Positions 1 through 9,460 of a stretch of 64,000 bases of DNA are shown piece by piece. Source of the DNA: Kordiimonadaceae bacterium (GTDB taxonomy: Bacteria; Pseudomonadota; Alphaproteobacteria; Sphingomonadales; Kordiimonadaceae); contig JAEPQB010000003.1 in assembly GCA_017640725.1 (NCBI GenBank), forward strand, positions 124,001 to 188,000, written 5' to 3'. The notes beneath the pieces are model-generated. The model was not told where the DNA came from. It was given only the letters and a program-made list of their open reading frames with translations, and searched no databases. The first letter of the stretch is position 1. Every line of letters begins with the position of its first letter. The position numbers and the translations under genes were made by a program.

Positions 1-95
1 CGACTGATCGCTCGACTTGTTAAGCATAAATAATCAAAGCACTATCTGCTGTGAAACAAAATGCCACTATCGGGTGCGTTTTGCGTCATTAAAAT

Positions 96-111
96 TTAAA
101 TCAATTTTAAC
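96..111 (+). promoter_or_regulatory. CtrA-type binding box
   Basis: The sequence TTAA-ATCAATT-TTAAC is a perfect match to the alphaproteobacterial CtrA consensus TTAA-N7-TTAAC. It lies 64 bases before the chemoreceptor start at 176. CtrA commonly controls motility, chemotaxis and signalling genes in this class. The rest of bases 1-175 is AT-rich and holds no gene I can support. Confidence 0.5.
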
Positions 112-175
112 AAAATGACTTTAAAAACTTGGATCAGAGGACCAGGGAAGCATTACTCTGAAGTGGGACAGACTA

Positions 176-2074
176 ATGCTGCAAAATTTACTGAAGTCGA
201 CCAATGGCAATCACAAAGCTGTTGTAGATGCTATTGGAAAGTCGCAAGCGGTTATTGAGTTCGAACTCGATGGAACGATCATCACCGCCAATGACAATTT
301 CCTAAACGCGATGGGTTATTCCCTTGCCGAAGTCAAAGGCAAGCACCACCGCATGTTTGTTGAAAAGACCTACGGTAGAAGCAAAGAGTATGAGGATTTT
401 TGGCACACATTGCGCCAGGGCCAATTCCGAGCTGCAGAATTCAAGCGCTTTGCCAAGGACCGCAGCGAAATCTGGATCCAGGCCTCCTACAATCCAATTT
501 TTAACGATAAGGGTCGTGTCGTTAAAATCATCAAGTTTGCCACTGATATAACTGCAGAGAAACTAAAGGCCGCCAGCTACGAAAGCCAGCTGGACGCGAT
601 CAGTAAATCGCAAGCAGTCATTGAGTTTGACTTGCAGGGTAACATTCAGACCGCCAACGAAAACTTCCTGAATGCTATGGGGTACTCGCTCAAGGAAATT
701 GTTGGAAAACACCATCAGATTTTTGTGGAAAAATCCTATGCAGTAAGCGCAGAGTATCAGGCATTTTGGGCGCGCTTGGGTATGGGCACATACGAAGCCG
801 GCGAATACAAGCGCATTGCCAAGGATGGTTCAGACATTTGGATCCAGGCATCCTACAACCCGATTTTGGACGCGAGCGGTCGCCCAGTAAAAGTCGTTAA
901 ATTCGCTTCCGATATTACCCAGCAAAAACTCAAAAACGCCTATTTCGAAGGGCAGCTGGAAGCCATTCACAGGTCACAAGCCGTGATCGAGTTTGAACTG
1001 GACGGCACAATAATTACTGCTAACGAAAACTTCCTCGGCGCAATGGGATATTCCCTCGAGGAAATAAAGGGCCAGCATCACCAGATGTTTGTTGAACCGG
1101 CACTTGCAGCGAGCCGGGAGTATGCTGAATTTTGGAAATCACTGGCAGAGGGCAACTTCAAATCAGCCGAATACAAGCGGTTGGCCAAGGGTGGTAAGGA
1201 AATTTGGATCCAGGCCACCTACAACCCCATTATGAATGCAGATGGTAAGCCAATAAAAGTGGTCAAGTTCGCGTCAGACGTGACGGATCAAGTCAAACGC
1301 CGCAAAGAAGTTGAAAGCATTGGCGCGGATGTCGATACCAGTCTTAGTGAAATCGTTGAAACTGTGAGTAATGCAAATGATAAGGCTGCAGCGGCAGCTG
1401 GGGCTTCAGAGCAGGCGTCAGAAACAGTGCAGGCAGTGGCTGCAGCGGCGGAAGAGTTCAACGCGTCAGCGAATGAAATTGCATCCAGTGTCAACGGTAC
1501 CAACGCATCAGTAGAGCGAGCAGCTTCTGAGGCCGAAACTGCTGATCAAGCGACGAAAGAGCTCACCGAAGCCACTGATTCCATGACAGGCATTGTCGAG
1601 ATTATTCAGGAAATTGCCGAGCAAATTAACTTGCTGGCCCTCAATGCAACCATCGAGTCCGCACGCGCCGGTGATGCGGGCAAAGGATTTGCGGTGGTGG
1701 CAAGTGAGGTGAAAGCGCTCGCGAACCAAGTGGCATCAGCGACGTCACAGATTTCGGGCGAGATTTCAAATGTTCAACAGGTGTCTGACCGGGTTGTCTC
1801 CAGCCTTGGCCGCATTGGCGACGAAGTCAAAAGCGTTCAAGAAAGTTTTGTCGTGGTTGCAAGCGCGGTGGAAGAACAAAGCGTTACATCGCAGGAGATC
1901 ACCAGCAACATGCAAAACGCTTCGTCTGCTGTTGCTAGCATTACAGGTGCACTGCAGGAGATCACGGCGTCAGTGCAAACGACGACAAGTTCAGCGGAGC
2001 GTGGTCGTGCAATGTCAAGGCGATTGCGGGACGAAGAGTCAGGCGCACCTCAACTTGCCATCGCAGCAGAATGA
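176..2074 (+). CDS. soluble methyl-accepting chemotaxis protein with three tandem PAS domains
   Basis: This 632-residue protein should pass a sensory signal to CheA/CheW. Three PAS domains (about 20-135, 138-255, 260-375) are close copies of one another. Each carries SQAVIEF near its start, an AMGYSL segment, and EIWIQA or DIWIQA before YNPI, and each ends in a K(F)A-D-(I/V)-T strand. A helical region follows, then a shortened MCP signalling hairpin whose tip reads [18 protein letters not shown]. There is no signal peptide or membrane segment, so the stimulus is probably intracellular (redox, gas or a small ligand). PAS domains of this type often hold haem or FAD, but I cannot assign ligand residues. 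No che genes are adjacent. The ATG at 176 has only a weak GTGGGA upstream. A CtrA-type box lies at 96-111. Confidence 0.9.
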   Translation: MLQNLLKSTNGNHKAVVDAIGKSQAVIEFELDGTIITANDNFLNAMGYSLAEVKGKHHRMFVEKTYGRSKEYEDFWHTLRQGQFRAAEFKRFAKDRSEIWIQASYNPIFNDKGRVVKIIKFATDITAEKLKAASYESQLDAISKSQAVIEFDLQGNIQTANENFLNAMGYSLKEIVGKHHQIFVEKSYAVSAEYQAFWARLGMGTYEAGEYKRIAKDGSDIWIQASYNPILDASGRPVKVVKFASDITQQKLKNAYFEGQLEAIHRSQAVIEFELDGTIITANENFLGAMGYSLEEIKGQHHQMFVEPALAASREYAEFWKSLAEGNFKSAEYKRLAKGGKEIWIQATYNPIMNADGKPIKVVKFASDVTDQVKRRKEVESIGADVDTSLSEIVETVSNANDKAAAAAGASEQASETVQAVAAAAEEFNASANEIASSVNGTNASVERAASEAETADQATKELTEATDSMTGIVEIIQEIAEQINLLALNATIESARAGDAGKGFAVVASEVKALANQVASATSQISGEISNVQQVSDRVVSSLGRIGDEVKSVQESFVVVASAVEEQSVTSQEITSNMQNASSAVASITGALQEITASVQTTTSSAERGRAMSRRLRDEESGAPQLAIAAE

Positions 2075-2078
2075 CCTG

Positions 2079-2103
2079 AGGCCCGGATTTTCCGGGCCTT
2101 TTT
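2079..2103 (+). terminator. rho-independent terminator after the chemoreceptor gene
   Basis: A perfect 9-bp stem AGGCCCGGA / TCCGGGCCT with a TTT loop is followed by a T run. It starts a few bases after the stop codon at 2074. Confidence 0.85.
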
Positions 2104-2175
2104 CATTGTCGCAATTTGCTGTGGAAAACCACAACATCTTGTAGCCAATATTCTGAAGGGTGCTATAAATGGCTC

Positions 2176-4422
2176 ATGACTGAGTTAGCACCTGAATCCA
2201 TAGTTGAAGCCCCGTTTGCGGATGCTTTAAGCGAACGCTATCTGGCGTACGCCTTGTCCACCATTATGTCGCGGTCTCTGCCGGATGTGCGAGACGGATT
2301 GAAGCCTGTTCACAGGCGGCTTTTGTATGCCATGCGCATGCTCAAACTGGACCCCAAAACCGGGTACAAAAAGTGTGCCCGGGTGGTTGGCGACGTAATT
2401 GGTAAGTATCATCCGCACGGTGACCAATCGGTTTATGATGCGTTAGTGCGTTTGGCGCAGGATTTTTCTGTTCGCTACCCCCTGGTGGACGGCCAAGGGA
2501 ACTTTGGTAACATTGACGGCGATAACGCCGCCGCCATGCGATACACCGAAGCCCGCATGACCGAAGTGGCCGCCATTTTGATGGAAGGCCTTGAAGAAAA
2601 CGCCGTTGATTTCCGACCAACTTATGACGGGGAAGAAGAAGAACCGGTTGTTTTCCCGGGCGCGTTTCCAAACCTGCTCGCGAATGGCTCCAGCGGTATT
2701 GCCGTTGGTATGGCCACCAACATCCCGCCCCACAATGTGGGCGAATTGATGGATGGCTTGCAGCTGCTGATTGAAGCACGCCGGGACCCCGCGCTTGAGG
2801 TGACCACAGCGCAACTGATGGACCGCATTCCAGGCCCTGACTTCCCAACCGGCGGGCAGGTGGTAGAGCCACGCGAAAATATCGTTCAGGCCTATGAAAC
2901 CGGCCGCGGCAGTTTCCGGGTCCGGGCCAAGTGGGAAAAAGAAGAACTGCCACGCGGCCTCTACAACATCGTCATCACTGAAATTCCGTTTCAGGTTCAA
3001 AAATCAAAGCTCATTGAAAAGATCGCGGAACTGATCAGCGACAAAAAGCTGCCGATCCTGACTGACGTGCGCGACGAATCTGCAGAAGATATGCGCATCG
3101 TGCTGGAGCCGAAGAACCGGACAATTGACGAAAAGGTTTTGATGGAAAGCCTGTTCAAGCTCACCGACCTTGAAACACGTTTTTCCCTGAACCTGAATGT
3201 GATCGCATCCGACAATAAGCCGCGCGTGTTGTCGCTCAAAGAGACGCTCAACGAGTTCCTTGACCATCAAGTTGATGTGTTGGTGCGTCGCAGCCAGTTC
3301 CGCCTTGAGAAAATTGAGCGACGGCTGGAGATCCTGTCGGGCTATTTGATTGCGTATCTCAACCTTGATGAGGTTATTCGCATCATACGTGAAGAGGATG
3401 ACGCCAAAGCGTCTCTGATGAGCACCTTCAAGCTTACTGACCTTCAGGCTGAGTCCATTTTGAACATGCGCTTGCGGGCTTTGCGCAAGCTTGAAGAAAT
3501 CGAAATCCGAAATGAGCATTCAAAGCTTGAGGATGAGCGTTCGAAACTCTTGGCTTTAATTGGGTCCAAGCGCTTGCAGTGGATTGAACTGGGTGACAAG
3601 TTTGCGGACATCAAAAAACGGTTTGGCCCGGACACTGAAATTGGCAAGCGCCGCACAAAGTATGGCGAAGCCCCGGTTGCGGAAGTTGTGCCTCTGGAGG
3701 CCATGATCGAAAAAGAGCCGATCACTGTCGTTTGCTCAAAACGTGGATGGGTCCGGGCGCTCAAAGGGCACGTAAAGCCCGAAGAGGTGCTGAAGTACAA
3801 AGAAGGCGATGAAGAGAAGTTTCGCTTCCATGCCTACACAACGGACAAAGTCTTCCTCTTTGGCTCCAACGGCAAGATATACACTCTTGGCGGCGACAAG
3901 CTTCCGGGTGGGCGCGGAAACGGCGAGCCTGTGCGCCTGATGGTCGACATGGATGCCAATGACGAAGTGATCTCGCTTTTGCCATACATGCCCGGCGGCA
4001 AGCTGATGGTGGCAAGCTCCATTGGTAAAGGCTTCATTGTTGAAGCAGATAATGCCGTTGCCATGACCAAAGGCGGCAAGCAAATCCTGAATTTGCCGGG
4101 TGAAGCTGTTGCGACCCATTGTATGGCGGTTGAAGGCGACAGCGTCGCCGTGATTGGCGACAACAGGAAGCTGCTTGTGTTTGGCATCGATGAACTACCC
4201 ACAATGAACCGCGGGCAGGGGGTAACGCTGCAGCGCTACAAAGATGGCGGCATGAGCGATGTGCTTACTTTCCACCGCGAAGAAGGACTGACTTGGCCCA
4301 TGGGCGGCACGTCTGACCGCTGGCGCACCGAAACCGACCTGGCGCCATGGACCGGAAAACGCGGCAACGCTGGGCGCTTGCCACCGATGGGCTTCCCCCG
4401 CAACAAGAAGTTTCGCGGATAA
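2176..4422 (+). CDS. parC: DNA topoisomerase IV subunit A
   Basis: ParC is the DNA-breaking and rejoining subunit of topoisomerase IV, which decatenates daughter chromosomes together with ParE. The 748-residue product opens with the type IIA A-subunit region ERYLAYALSTIMSRSLPDVRDG and continues with HPHGDQSVYDALVRLAQDFS and the active-site tyrosine context AAAMRYTEARM. The C-terminal half is a beta-pinwheel with repeats such as GKIYTLGGDKLPGGRGNGEP and GQGVTLQRYKDGG. GyrA usually carries a longer C-terminal domain with a QRRGGKG-type box; this shorter one with a PPMGFPRNKKF end matches alphaproteobacterial ParC. The ATG at 2176 (MTELAPES) is chosen over an upstream ATG at 2116 because family members start at this point. 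The gene stands alone and ends at a strong terminator. Confidence 0.93.
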   Translation: MTELAPESIVEAPFADALSERYLAYALSTIMSRSLPDVRDGLKPVHRRLLYAMRMLKLDPKTGYKKCARVVGDVIGKYHPHGDQSVYDALVRLAQDFSVRYPLVDGQGNFGNIDGDNAAAMRYTEARMTEVAAILMEGLEENAVDFRPTYDGEEEEPVVFPGAFPNLLANGSSGIAVGMATNIPPHNVGELMDGLQLLIEARRDPALEVTTAQLMDRIPGPDFPTGGQVVEPRENIVQAYETGRGSFRVRAKWEKEELPRGLYNIVITEIPFQVQKSKLIEKIAELISDKKLPILTDVRDESAEDMRIVLEPKNRTIDEKVLMESLFKLTDLETRFSLNLNVIASDNKPRVLSLKETLNEFLDHQVDVLVRRSQFRLEKIERRLEILSGYLIAYLNLDEVIRIIREEDDAKASLMSTFKLTDLQAESILNMRLRALRKLEEIEIRNEHSKLEDERSKLLALIGSKRLQWIELGDKFADIKKRFGPDTEIGKRRTKYGEAPVAEVVPLEAMIEKEPITVVCSKRGWVRALKGHVKPEEVLKYKEGDEEKFRFHAYTTDKVFLFGSNGKIYTLGGDKLPGGRGNGEPVRLMVDMDANDEVISLLPYMPGGKLMVASSIGKGFIVEADNAVAMTKGGKQILNLPGEAVATHCMAVEGDSVAVIGDNRKLLVFGIDELPTMNRGQGVTLQRYKDGGMSDVLTFHREEGLTWPMGGTSDRWRTETDLAPWTGKRGNAGRLPPMGFPRNKKFRG

Positions 4423-4453
4423 CTTGAAGGCGGCGCGATCAGCTTTAGTTTCA

Positions 4454-4480
4454 AAAGGGCACCATAGAGTGCCCTTTTTT
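4454..4480 (+). terminator. rho-independent terminator after parC
   Basis: AAAGGGCAC and GTGCCCTTT form a perfect 9-bp stem around a CATAGA loop and run into a T tract, 32 bases after the parC stop. Confidence 0.85.
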
Positions 4481-4493
4481 AATGGAGGCAAAG

Positions 4494-4892
4494 ATGAGTA
4501 AAGAAAATCTGCAGCGGTGGTACGACTTTATGAAAGACCACAATGAGCAAGCGCTGGCCGACATGCTGGCGGACGAAGTGGTGTTCCACTCTCCAGTTGT
4601 TCACACACCGCAAGTGGGAAAGCCCATCACATTTGCCTACCTTGCCGCCGCGGGAAAAGTGCTTGGCGGTGACCATTTCACCTATGTGAGCGAGTTCGTG
4701 AGCGATACTGGTGCCGTGATTGAATTTAATACCGAGATTGATGGTATCAAAATCGATGGCATTGATATGATCACCTGGAACGCTGACGGCAAAATCACCG
4801 AGTTCAAGGTGATGGTGCGCCCGCTCAAAGCCGTCAACAAAGTGCATGAAATGATGGGCTTGATGCTTGAGGCTATGAAAAAAGCTGGTTAG
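4494..4892 (+). CDS. NTF2-like / SnoaL-like domain protein
   Basis: This 132-residue protein has the pattern of a single cone-shaped NTF2-like fold. It has an N-terminal helix (LQRWYDFMKDHN), a short 'VVFHSPVV' strand, and a final sheet in which ITWNADGKITEFKVMVRP matches the usual last two strands. Proteins of this kind are small-molecule enzymes or ligand binders, and no catalytic residue can be named here. GGAGG at 4484-4488 sits five bases before the ATG at 4494, so that start is preferred over an ATG at 4482. The gene lies between two terminators and is probably monocistronic. Confidence 0.75.
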   Translation: MSKENLQRWYDFMKDHNEQALADMLADEVVFHSPVVHTPQVGKPITFAYLAAAGKVLGGDHFTYVSEFVSDTGAVIEFNTEIDGIKIDGIDMITWNADGKITEFKVMVRPLKAVNKVHEMMGLMLEAMKKAG

Positions 4893-4918
4893 AAATTCAC
4901 GGTTCACCACCCATAAAA

Positions 4919-4945
4919 AAAGGCGGCTCAGGAGAGTCCGCCTTT
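4919..4945. terminator. bidirectional terminator between convergent genes
   Basis: AAAGGCGG and CCGCCTTT form an 8-bp stem, with an A run on the left and T-rich sequence on the right. It separates the NTF2-like gene from the VOC gene on the other strand. Confidence 0.75.
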
Positions 4946-4996
4946 AGTTTTTGGGGAAGGTTTAGCTTATCTATTATTGGGGCCGATGCGCCAGAA

Positions 4997-5380
4997 TTAT
5001 GCCGGGCCCATGTAAAACGCGTTTAATTTGTTGCCATCAGGGTCGCGGAAATAGGCGGCATAAAAGGTGCTGTCGTCACCACCACGCAGGCCAGGCCCAC
5101 CTTCGCATTTAGCGCCCAGTTCAATGGCTTTTTCATAGATTTTGTCGACAGCAGCTCTGTCCGGTGCCGCGATGGCGACCATAACGCCGTTACCAATGGT
5201 TGCTGGTTCACCGTCATAGGGTTTGGTGACAGCAAGACCGGCACCACCCGGTTTGTTGCCCCAGGCGACAAAGCCATCACTGTCCCATGCGCGCTGTGCG
5301 CCTACCAGTGACAAGAGTTCATCGTAAAATGCGGTTGCCCGTGCAAAGTCGTTAGTGCCAAGCGAAACGTATCCGAGCAT
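4997..5380 (-). CDS. VOC (glyoxalase/bleomycin-resistance) family protein
   Basis: The 127-residue product has the paired beta-alpha-beta-beta-beta modules of the vicinal oxygen chelate fold. It begins MLGYVSLGTNDFARATAFYD, the common opening of the family, and ends with AAYFRDPDGNKLNAFYMGP, the usual second-module finish. The Lys-Leu-Asn-Ala-Phe ending is typical of uncharacterised VOC proteins rather than of glyoxalase I. The substrate is unknown. GAGGAGG lies a few bases before the ATG at 5380. It follows the TRAP/thioredoxin genes on the same strand after a gap of about 125 bases, so cotranscription is possible but not shown. Confidence 0.85.
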   Translation of the reverse strand: MLGYVSLGTNDFARATAFYDELLSLVGAQRAWDSDGFVAWGNKPGGAGLAVTKPYDGEPATIGNGVMVAIAAPDRAAVDKIYEKAIELGAKCEGGPGLRGGDDSTFYAAYFRDPDGNKLNAFYMGPA

Positions 5381-5506
5381 CTGTTCCTCCTCGATGTCAG
5401 TCGTGAATAATCGATGCTATTGATATGGCGCCAGATCGCGCATGTGCAACGTCGAGTGGGTGTATAGCGGGGCTTCAGATTTGAATGGAATTGAAGAAAG
5501 CGGCGT

Positions 5507-5968
5507 TCAGAAGCCGTTTTGCGCCAGAAAAGCCTGAATTTTGTCCGGTGTTATCAAACCAGACTGTCGTGCTGCTTCGCGCCCATCATTGAACAAAACC
5601 ATCGTGCCAGTGTGGTTGAAGCCAAAGGCTTCGCGAAAGTCGCCGTCTCGGTCAAAATCGACCCGAATGGCACGGATCTGTGGGCCGCGCCCTTCTTTGT
5701 GCAAAGTCTCGAGCGCCTCATGCTGCAAAAGGCATGTTGGGCACCATGACGCATACACTTCAACAAGTAGCGGCTCACCGCGCTTCATGAGCTCTTCAAA
5801 GCGCGGCGTGGAATACTCTTCCCATCCTGGCAGAATAGGATCCGCAGGGCGCAAGTTCATATAAATGAGATTGCCCCACAGCAAGATAGCAATCAGGCCA
5901 ACAAACCCAACCTGGGCCCAGATTTTCTTCAACCATGACGTGGTTGGTTTTTGAACAGCTTTTTCCAT
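5507..5968 (-). CDS. membrane-anchored thioredoxin-fold protein
   Basis: The 153-residue protein has one N-terminal membrane segment (about residues 18-38, FVGLIAILLWGNLIYMNL) followed by a thioredoxin fold. The redox motif is W-C-P-T-C, with the usual cis-proline strand near GTMVLFNDG, where the normal T-P pair reads G-T-M. It should face the periplasm and act as a thiol-disulfide reductase or a cytochrome c / TlpA-like thioredoxin. A TTG 39 bases upstream keeps the frame open, but the ATG at 5968 gives the expected membrane-anchor start. The gene lies about 70 bases downstream of dctM, so it is probably read with the TRAP genes. Confidence 0.8.
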   Translation of the reverse strand: MEKAVQKPTTSWLKKIWAQVGFVGLIAILLWGNLIYMNLRPADPILPGWEEYSTPRFEELMKRGEPLLVEVYASWCPTCLLQHEALETLHKEGRGPQIRAIRVDFDRDGDFREAFGFNHTGTMVLFNDGREAARQSGLITPDKIQAFLAQNGF

Positions 5969-6036
5969 AGCAGTTAGGTATCCACCTGCAGTCCAATCTT
6001 CAACCAAAGGCGGATAAACTTTCCGTTAGGTGTAGA

Positions 6037-7620
6037 TCAGTCTTTGAAAAGAAGGTTGGGCAGCCAGGTAACCAGTTCCGGTTCAACAGATATCAGGATT
6101 AGCGCCAATAGTTGGATTACCACAAAGGGCAATACCCCTTTGTATATCGCGGTTGTGGGAACGCTCTCGGGCACAACACCGCGCAGGTAAAAAAGAGCAA
6201 AGCCAAACGGCGGTGTCAGGAAACTGGTTTGCAGGTTCATGGCCATCAAGACACCAAGCCATATGGGGCCGTATGTGCCGTCCATGGCAAGGAGTGCGGG
6301 GGCAACGACAGGTACGACAACAAATGTGATTTCAATAAAATCCAGAAAAAAGCCGAGCACAAACATCAGCAGCATAACGATCAGAATTGCGGTGAACTGA
6401 CCACCAGGCAGGTTGTGCAGCATGTTTTCAATAATTTCGTCGCCTCCAATACCCCGGAATGTCAGCGAGAAAAGAGATGCACCGATCAGAATGGCGTAAA
6501 TCATGGTGCTGATGCGAACCGTGGAGCGCATAACTTCACCCAGCACACCCGTTTTGTGGGTGCGCCACAGAGACACCACCAGTCCAAAAGCAAACAGTGC
6601 CGTCAGCAGCACAGCTGCCCCAAAGGCAATCTGGTCGGAGGTTGGCACGACTTCACGCCCCATACGCAAGTCGAAAGTGTTGGAAATCAACAGCAGTGCC
6701 ACGATGCCGATGAGGCTGACGAGTACGATACGCACCATTGTAGCACTAATGCGGGAGGCGCCGAGCATGATGGCGCCGATTGCACCAACAGAAGCCGCCT
6801 CTGTAGGGGTCGCGATGCCGGTTAAAATTGACCCCAGAACCGCGACAATCAAAAACAGCGGAGGAACGAGCGCCATCAGCAGCTTGCGATAAAGACCTGT
6901 ATCATCCTCGCCAGCATCGGGTTCAATGGCAGGGGAGGTTTCTGGCTTAAATATCGCCATTGCTACTTGATACAGAATATACAGACCAACGAGGATAAGC
7001 CCCGGAATAAGGGCACCTGCGAACAGTTCACCAGCACTCATGGGAATGGGCGAAAATAAACCCTTGTTCAATTGTGCCTGCTGCCAGGCGTTCGACATTA
7101 CATCTGCGAGAAGAATGAGCACAATTGAGGGTGGGATAATCTGTCCCAGTGTACCTGCTGCTGCGATTGATCCTGTAGCTAGAGACGTGTCATAGCCGCG
7201 GCGCATCATTGTGGGTAGAGACAACAGACCCATCGTGACAACCGTGGCACCTACAATTCCCGTGGACGCAGCCAATAGAGCGCCGACGATGGTGACTGAA
7301 ATTCCGAGACCGCCGCGCAATGGCCCAAAAAGCTTGCCCATGCTTTCCAGCAACTCTTCTGCGACATTGGATTTCTCGAGCATCACGCCCATGGTGACAA
7401 ACAGGGGTACCGCGAACAAAAGTTCGTTGCGAATAACACTGCCAAACAACCGATTGGGCAAAATTTCCAGGAAAGAAAGATCCATTAATCCTGTGGCAAT
7501 GCCAATGCCGCCAAACAGCAAGCCAGTGCCTGCAAGCGTGAAGGCTACAGGAAAACCCGTCATCAGCAGGCCCACCAAAGTCAAAAACATGGTGACGGTC
7601 AGCACGGTCGACATATCCAT
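6037..7620 (-). CDS. dctM: TRAP transporter large permease (DctM family)
   Basis: This 527-residue integral membrane protein is the large subunit of a tripartite ATP-independent periplasmic transporter, which drives solute uptake with a sodium gradient. Family hallmarks include MTGFPVAFTLAGTGLLFGG at the N-terminus, GLLSLPTMMRRGYD, GSIAAAGTLGQIIPPSIVLI, and a C-terminal MNLQTSFLTPPFGFALFYLR. At least twelve hydrophobic segments are visible. It is longer than a typical DctM (about 430) because of an extra hydrophilic and membrane region in the middle (about residues 220-350), as seen in the subfamily that pairs with 2-oxoacid or chloroaromatic-type binding proteins. Its ATG overlaps the stop of dctQ (TGATG), which indicates translational coupling. 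Confidence 0.93.
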   Translation of the reverse strand: MDMSTVLTVTMFLTLVGLLMTGFPVAFTLAGTGLLFGGIGIATGLMDLSFLEILPNRLFGSVIRNELLFAVPLFVTMGVMLEKSNVAEELLESMGKLFGPLRGGLGISVTIVGALLAASTGIVGATVVTMGLLSLPTMMRRGYDTSLATGSIAAAGTLGQIIPPSIVLILLADVMSNAWQQAQLNKGLFSPIPMSAGELFAGALIPGLILVGLYILYQVAMAIFKPETSPAIEPDAGEDDTGLYRKLLMALVPPLFLIVAVLGSILTGIATPTEAASVGAIGAIMLGASRISATMVRIVLVSLIGIVALLLISNTFDLRMGREVVPTSDQIAFGAAVLLTALFAFGLVVSLWRTHKTGVLGEVMRSTVRISTMIYAILIGASLFSLTFRGIGGDEIIENMLHNLPGGQFTAILIVMLLMFVLGFFLDFIEITFVVVPVVAPALLAMDGTYGPIWLGVLMAMNLQTSFLTPPFGFALFYLRGVVPESVPTTAIYKGVLPFVVIQLLALILISVEPELVTWLPNLLFKD

Positions 7621-8126
7621 CAGGTGTTCCCCCCAAAAAAGGATCGTCCATGACGGATGAGGTCTGCTACGGCGCTGATAGTAAGCGTGATGGCAAACAA
7701 GAGAAGAGTGGACTTCAGAATATACACGAACGGCAAGCCGCTTGCTTCGACGCTGGATTCGCGGATCGCCCAGCTATCGAGCACATAGGGGATACTTGCG
7801 TGCCAGAACAGAATGAGAAACGGCACCAGCAAGAACAGCGTGCCGAAGAAATCGGTGCGTGCTTTCTGGCGAGCATTGAATTTGCTGTAGAATAAATCCA
7901 CCCGTACATGCTCGTCCTTGAATGCGGTGTACCCAGCACCGCCCAGAAACATCATCGCATTGATATACTGCAGGCTTTCTTGCAATTGTATGCTGCCTGT
8001 CGAGAAGACATAAACCAACAGTACGATAGCGAACTGCAGTAGCACTAGGAGCAGGGGCAGGAAGGCCAATACAGTGCCTGACCGTTCGGCAAAATTGTCG
8101 AGCCGCTTCAGGAAGTTTTCAGCCAT
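7620..8126 (-). CDS. dctQ: TRAP transporter small permease (DctQ family)
   Basis: The 168-residue protein has four predicted membrane segments, the normal architecture of the TRAP small subunit. The segment GAGYTAFKDEHVRVDLFYSK contains the conserved H-V-R-V-D motif after helix II. It should form a complex with the large permease encoded next to it. The gene starts six bases after the substrate-binding-protein stop and its own stop overlaps the start of dctM, so the three are one operon. Confidence 0.92.
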   Translation of the reverse strand: MAENFLKRLDNFAERSGTVLAFLPLLLVLLQFAIVLLVYVFSTGSIQLQESLQYINAMMFLGGAGYTAFKDEHVRVDLFYSKFNARQKARTDFFGTLFLLVPFLILFWHASIPYVLDSWAIRESSVEASGLPFVYILKSTLLLFAITLTISAVADLIRHGRSFFGGNT

Positions 8127-8132
8127 TTATGC

Positions 8133-9293
8133 CTAAGCCTCTGAAAGGTTGCGGGCATCCATAAATGCTTTTTCCGCAATATTGCCCCAGCGCATACCAC
8201 CGAGCCGAGCCTGAGAAAAACTGTCATAAATCTGGCGCGCCAGATCATCATGATTTGCGGCTTCTGCAACGACTTCAGCTGAAACTCTACCGAGCTCGCG
8301 CAAGATGTTGTCATTGAACTTGCGCAAAGTCACGCCGTGCTCGTTGATCAGTGTGTCGAGTGCACGTGCATTATTAGCGTTGAATTCCGCCAGCATCACA
8401 TCATTTTCAGCCGCTGCTGCGGCTTCAATCCACGCTTTTTCAGTGGCGCTCATGTCGTTCCATACGTCTAGATTGAGGCCCAGAGCCAATGCTGTCCCGG
8501 GTTCATGAATGCCGGGATAGTAATAATTTTTGACAATGGAATAAAAGCCAAAAGCTAAGTCGTTCCAAGGACCTACCCATTCGGTTGCATCAATATTGCC
8601 TTGGCTAAGTGCCTGGAAAATCTCGCCGCCAGCTTTTGTGACAGGCGTTGCACCAATCCGTTGCATAACCTCACCGCCAAGGCCTGGCATGCGGATGCGA
8701 AGACCTTGGAAGTCTTCAATAGAGTTCATTTCTTTGGCAAACCAGCCACCCATCTGCGTGCCAGAATTTCCACCCAAAAATGCCTTCACGTTAAACTGTC
8801 TGGATAGCTGGTCCCACAATTCCTGGCCGCCGCCGTATCGTACCCACGAAGTGATCTCAGGGGCGGTCATGCCCATTGGCACTGCCGAGAAAAAATTGAA
8901 AGCAGGTGACTTGCCCTGCCAATAGTATTCTGCGCCGTGATACATTTCGGCTTTGCCCTGGCTCACAGCATCAAACGCCTCAAGTGCGCCCACTAGTTCG
9001 CCGCCGGCGTACACCCGCACGGTGATGTTTCCGTCAGAAAGGGCTTCAATACGCCTCGCCAACCGTTCTGCGCCTGTTCCCAGGCCCGGAAAGTTTTTAG
9101 GCCAGGTTGTCACCATTTTGAGAGTGCGTTTTTTGCTGACAATTGCCGGCCCACCGCTGGTGCCTTCTTGTGAACCACCTGAGTCACAGGCGGCCAACAG
9201 CGTTGCAGCGCCCACAGCGCTTGCACCACGCAAAAGGCGTCTTCTGCTAACCGGCTTTTCTTTGGCAGAGTTTGGGTTGGATTTTTGGTCCAT
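8133..9293 (-). CDS. dctP: TRAP transporter substrate-binding protein, probable Tat-exported lipoprotein
   Basis: This 386-residue DctP-family protein delivers the solute to the DctQM permease. The leader carries a twin-arginine motif (S-R-R-R-L-L-R) followed by a lipobox, L-L-A-A-C, so it should be exported folded and anchored to a membrane. The mature part starts LKMVTTWPKNFPGLGTGAER and holds the conserved LRIRMPGLGGEV arginine segment that binds the ligand carboxylate. WVGPWNDLAFGFY and YYYPG match the TakP/2-oxoacid subgroup, so a 2-oxoacid or related carboxylate is the best guess for a substrate. The ATG at 9293 is chosen over a TTG 63 bases upstream; neither has a strong ribosome site. 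Confidence 0.88.
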   Translation of the reverse strand: MDQKSNPNSAKEKPVSRRRLLRGASAVGAATLLAACDSGGSQEGTSGGPAIVSKKRTLKMVTTWPKNFPGLGTGAERLARRIEALSDGNITVRVYAGGELVGALEAFDAVSQGKAEMYHGAEYYWQGKSPAFNFFSAVPMGMTAPEITSWVRYGGGQELWDQLSRQFNVKAFLGGNSGTQMGGWFAKEMNSIEDFQGLRIRMPGLGGEVMQRIGATPVTKAGGEIFQALSQGNIDATEWVGPWNDLAFGFYSIVKNYYYPGIHEPGTALALGLNLDVWNDMSATEKAWIEAAAAAENDVMLAEFNANNARALDTLINEHGVTLRKFNDNILRELGRVSAEVVAEAANHDDLARQIYDSFSQARLGGMRWGNIAEKAFMDARNLSEA

Positions 9294-9416
9294 GACTTTA
9301 CTGGAACGCGTCACGTTTGTGCCCCCACACTTAGGCCGCTGTTGATTATGCGCCAAGGCAATCAGCGGGTTATTAGCTTACAGCTGTATCTCAGTCAGCG
9401 AAATTGGCAGCAGTAT

Positions 9417-9435
9417 AAAAGCTGATTGCTCAGCC
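9417..9435 (-). terminator. possible terminator after bpt
   Basis: Read on the minus strand, GGCTGA-GCAA-TCAGC forms a short hairpin with a GNRA loop followed by TTTT. It lies about 25 bases past the bpt stop. The stem is only five pairs, so this is tentative. Confidence 0.4.
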
Positions 9436-9460
9436 GCAAGCTTTCCGGGTGCAAAACCGG

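Noticed and set aside
2342-2953. A 203-codon open frame on the minus strand
   Set aside because: It is antisense to the conserved parC core.
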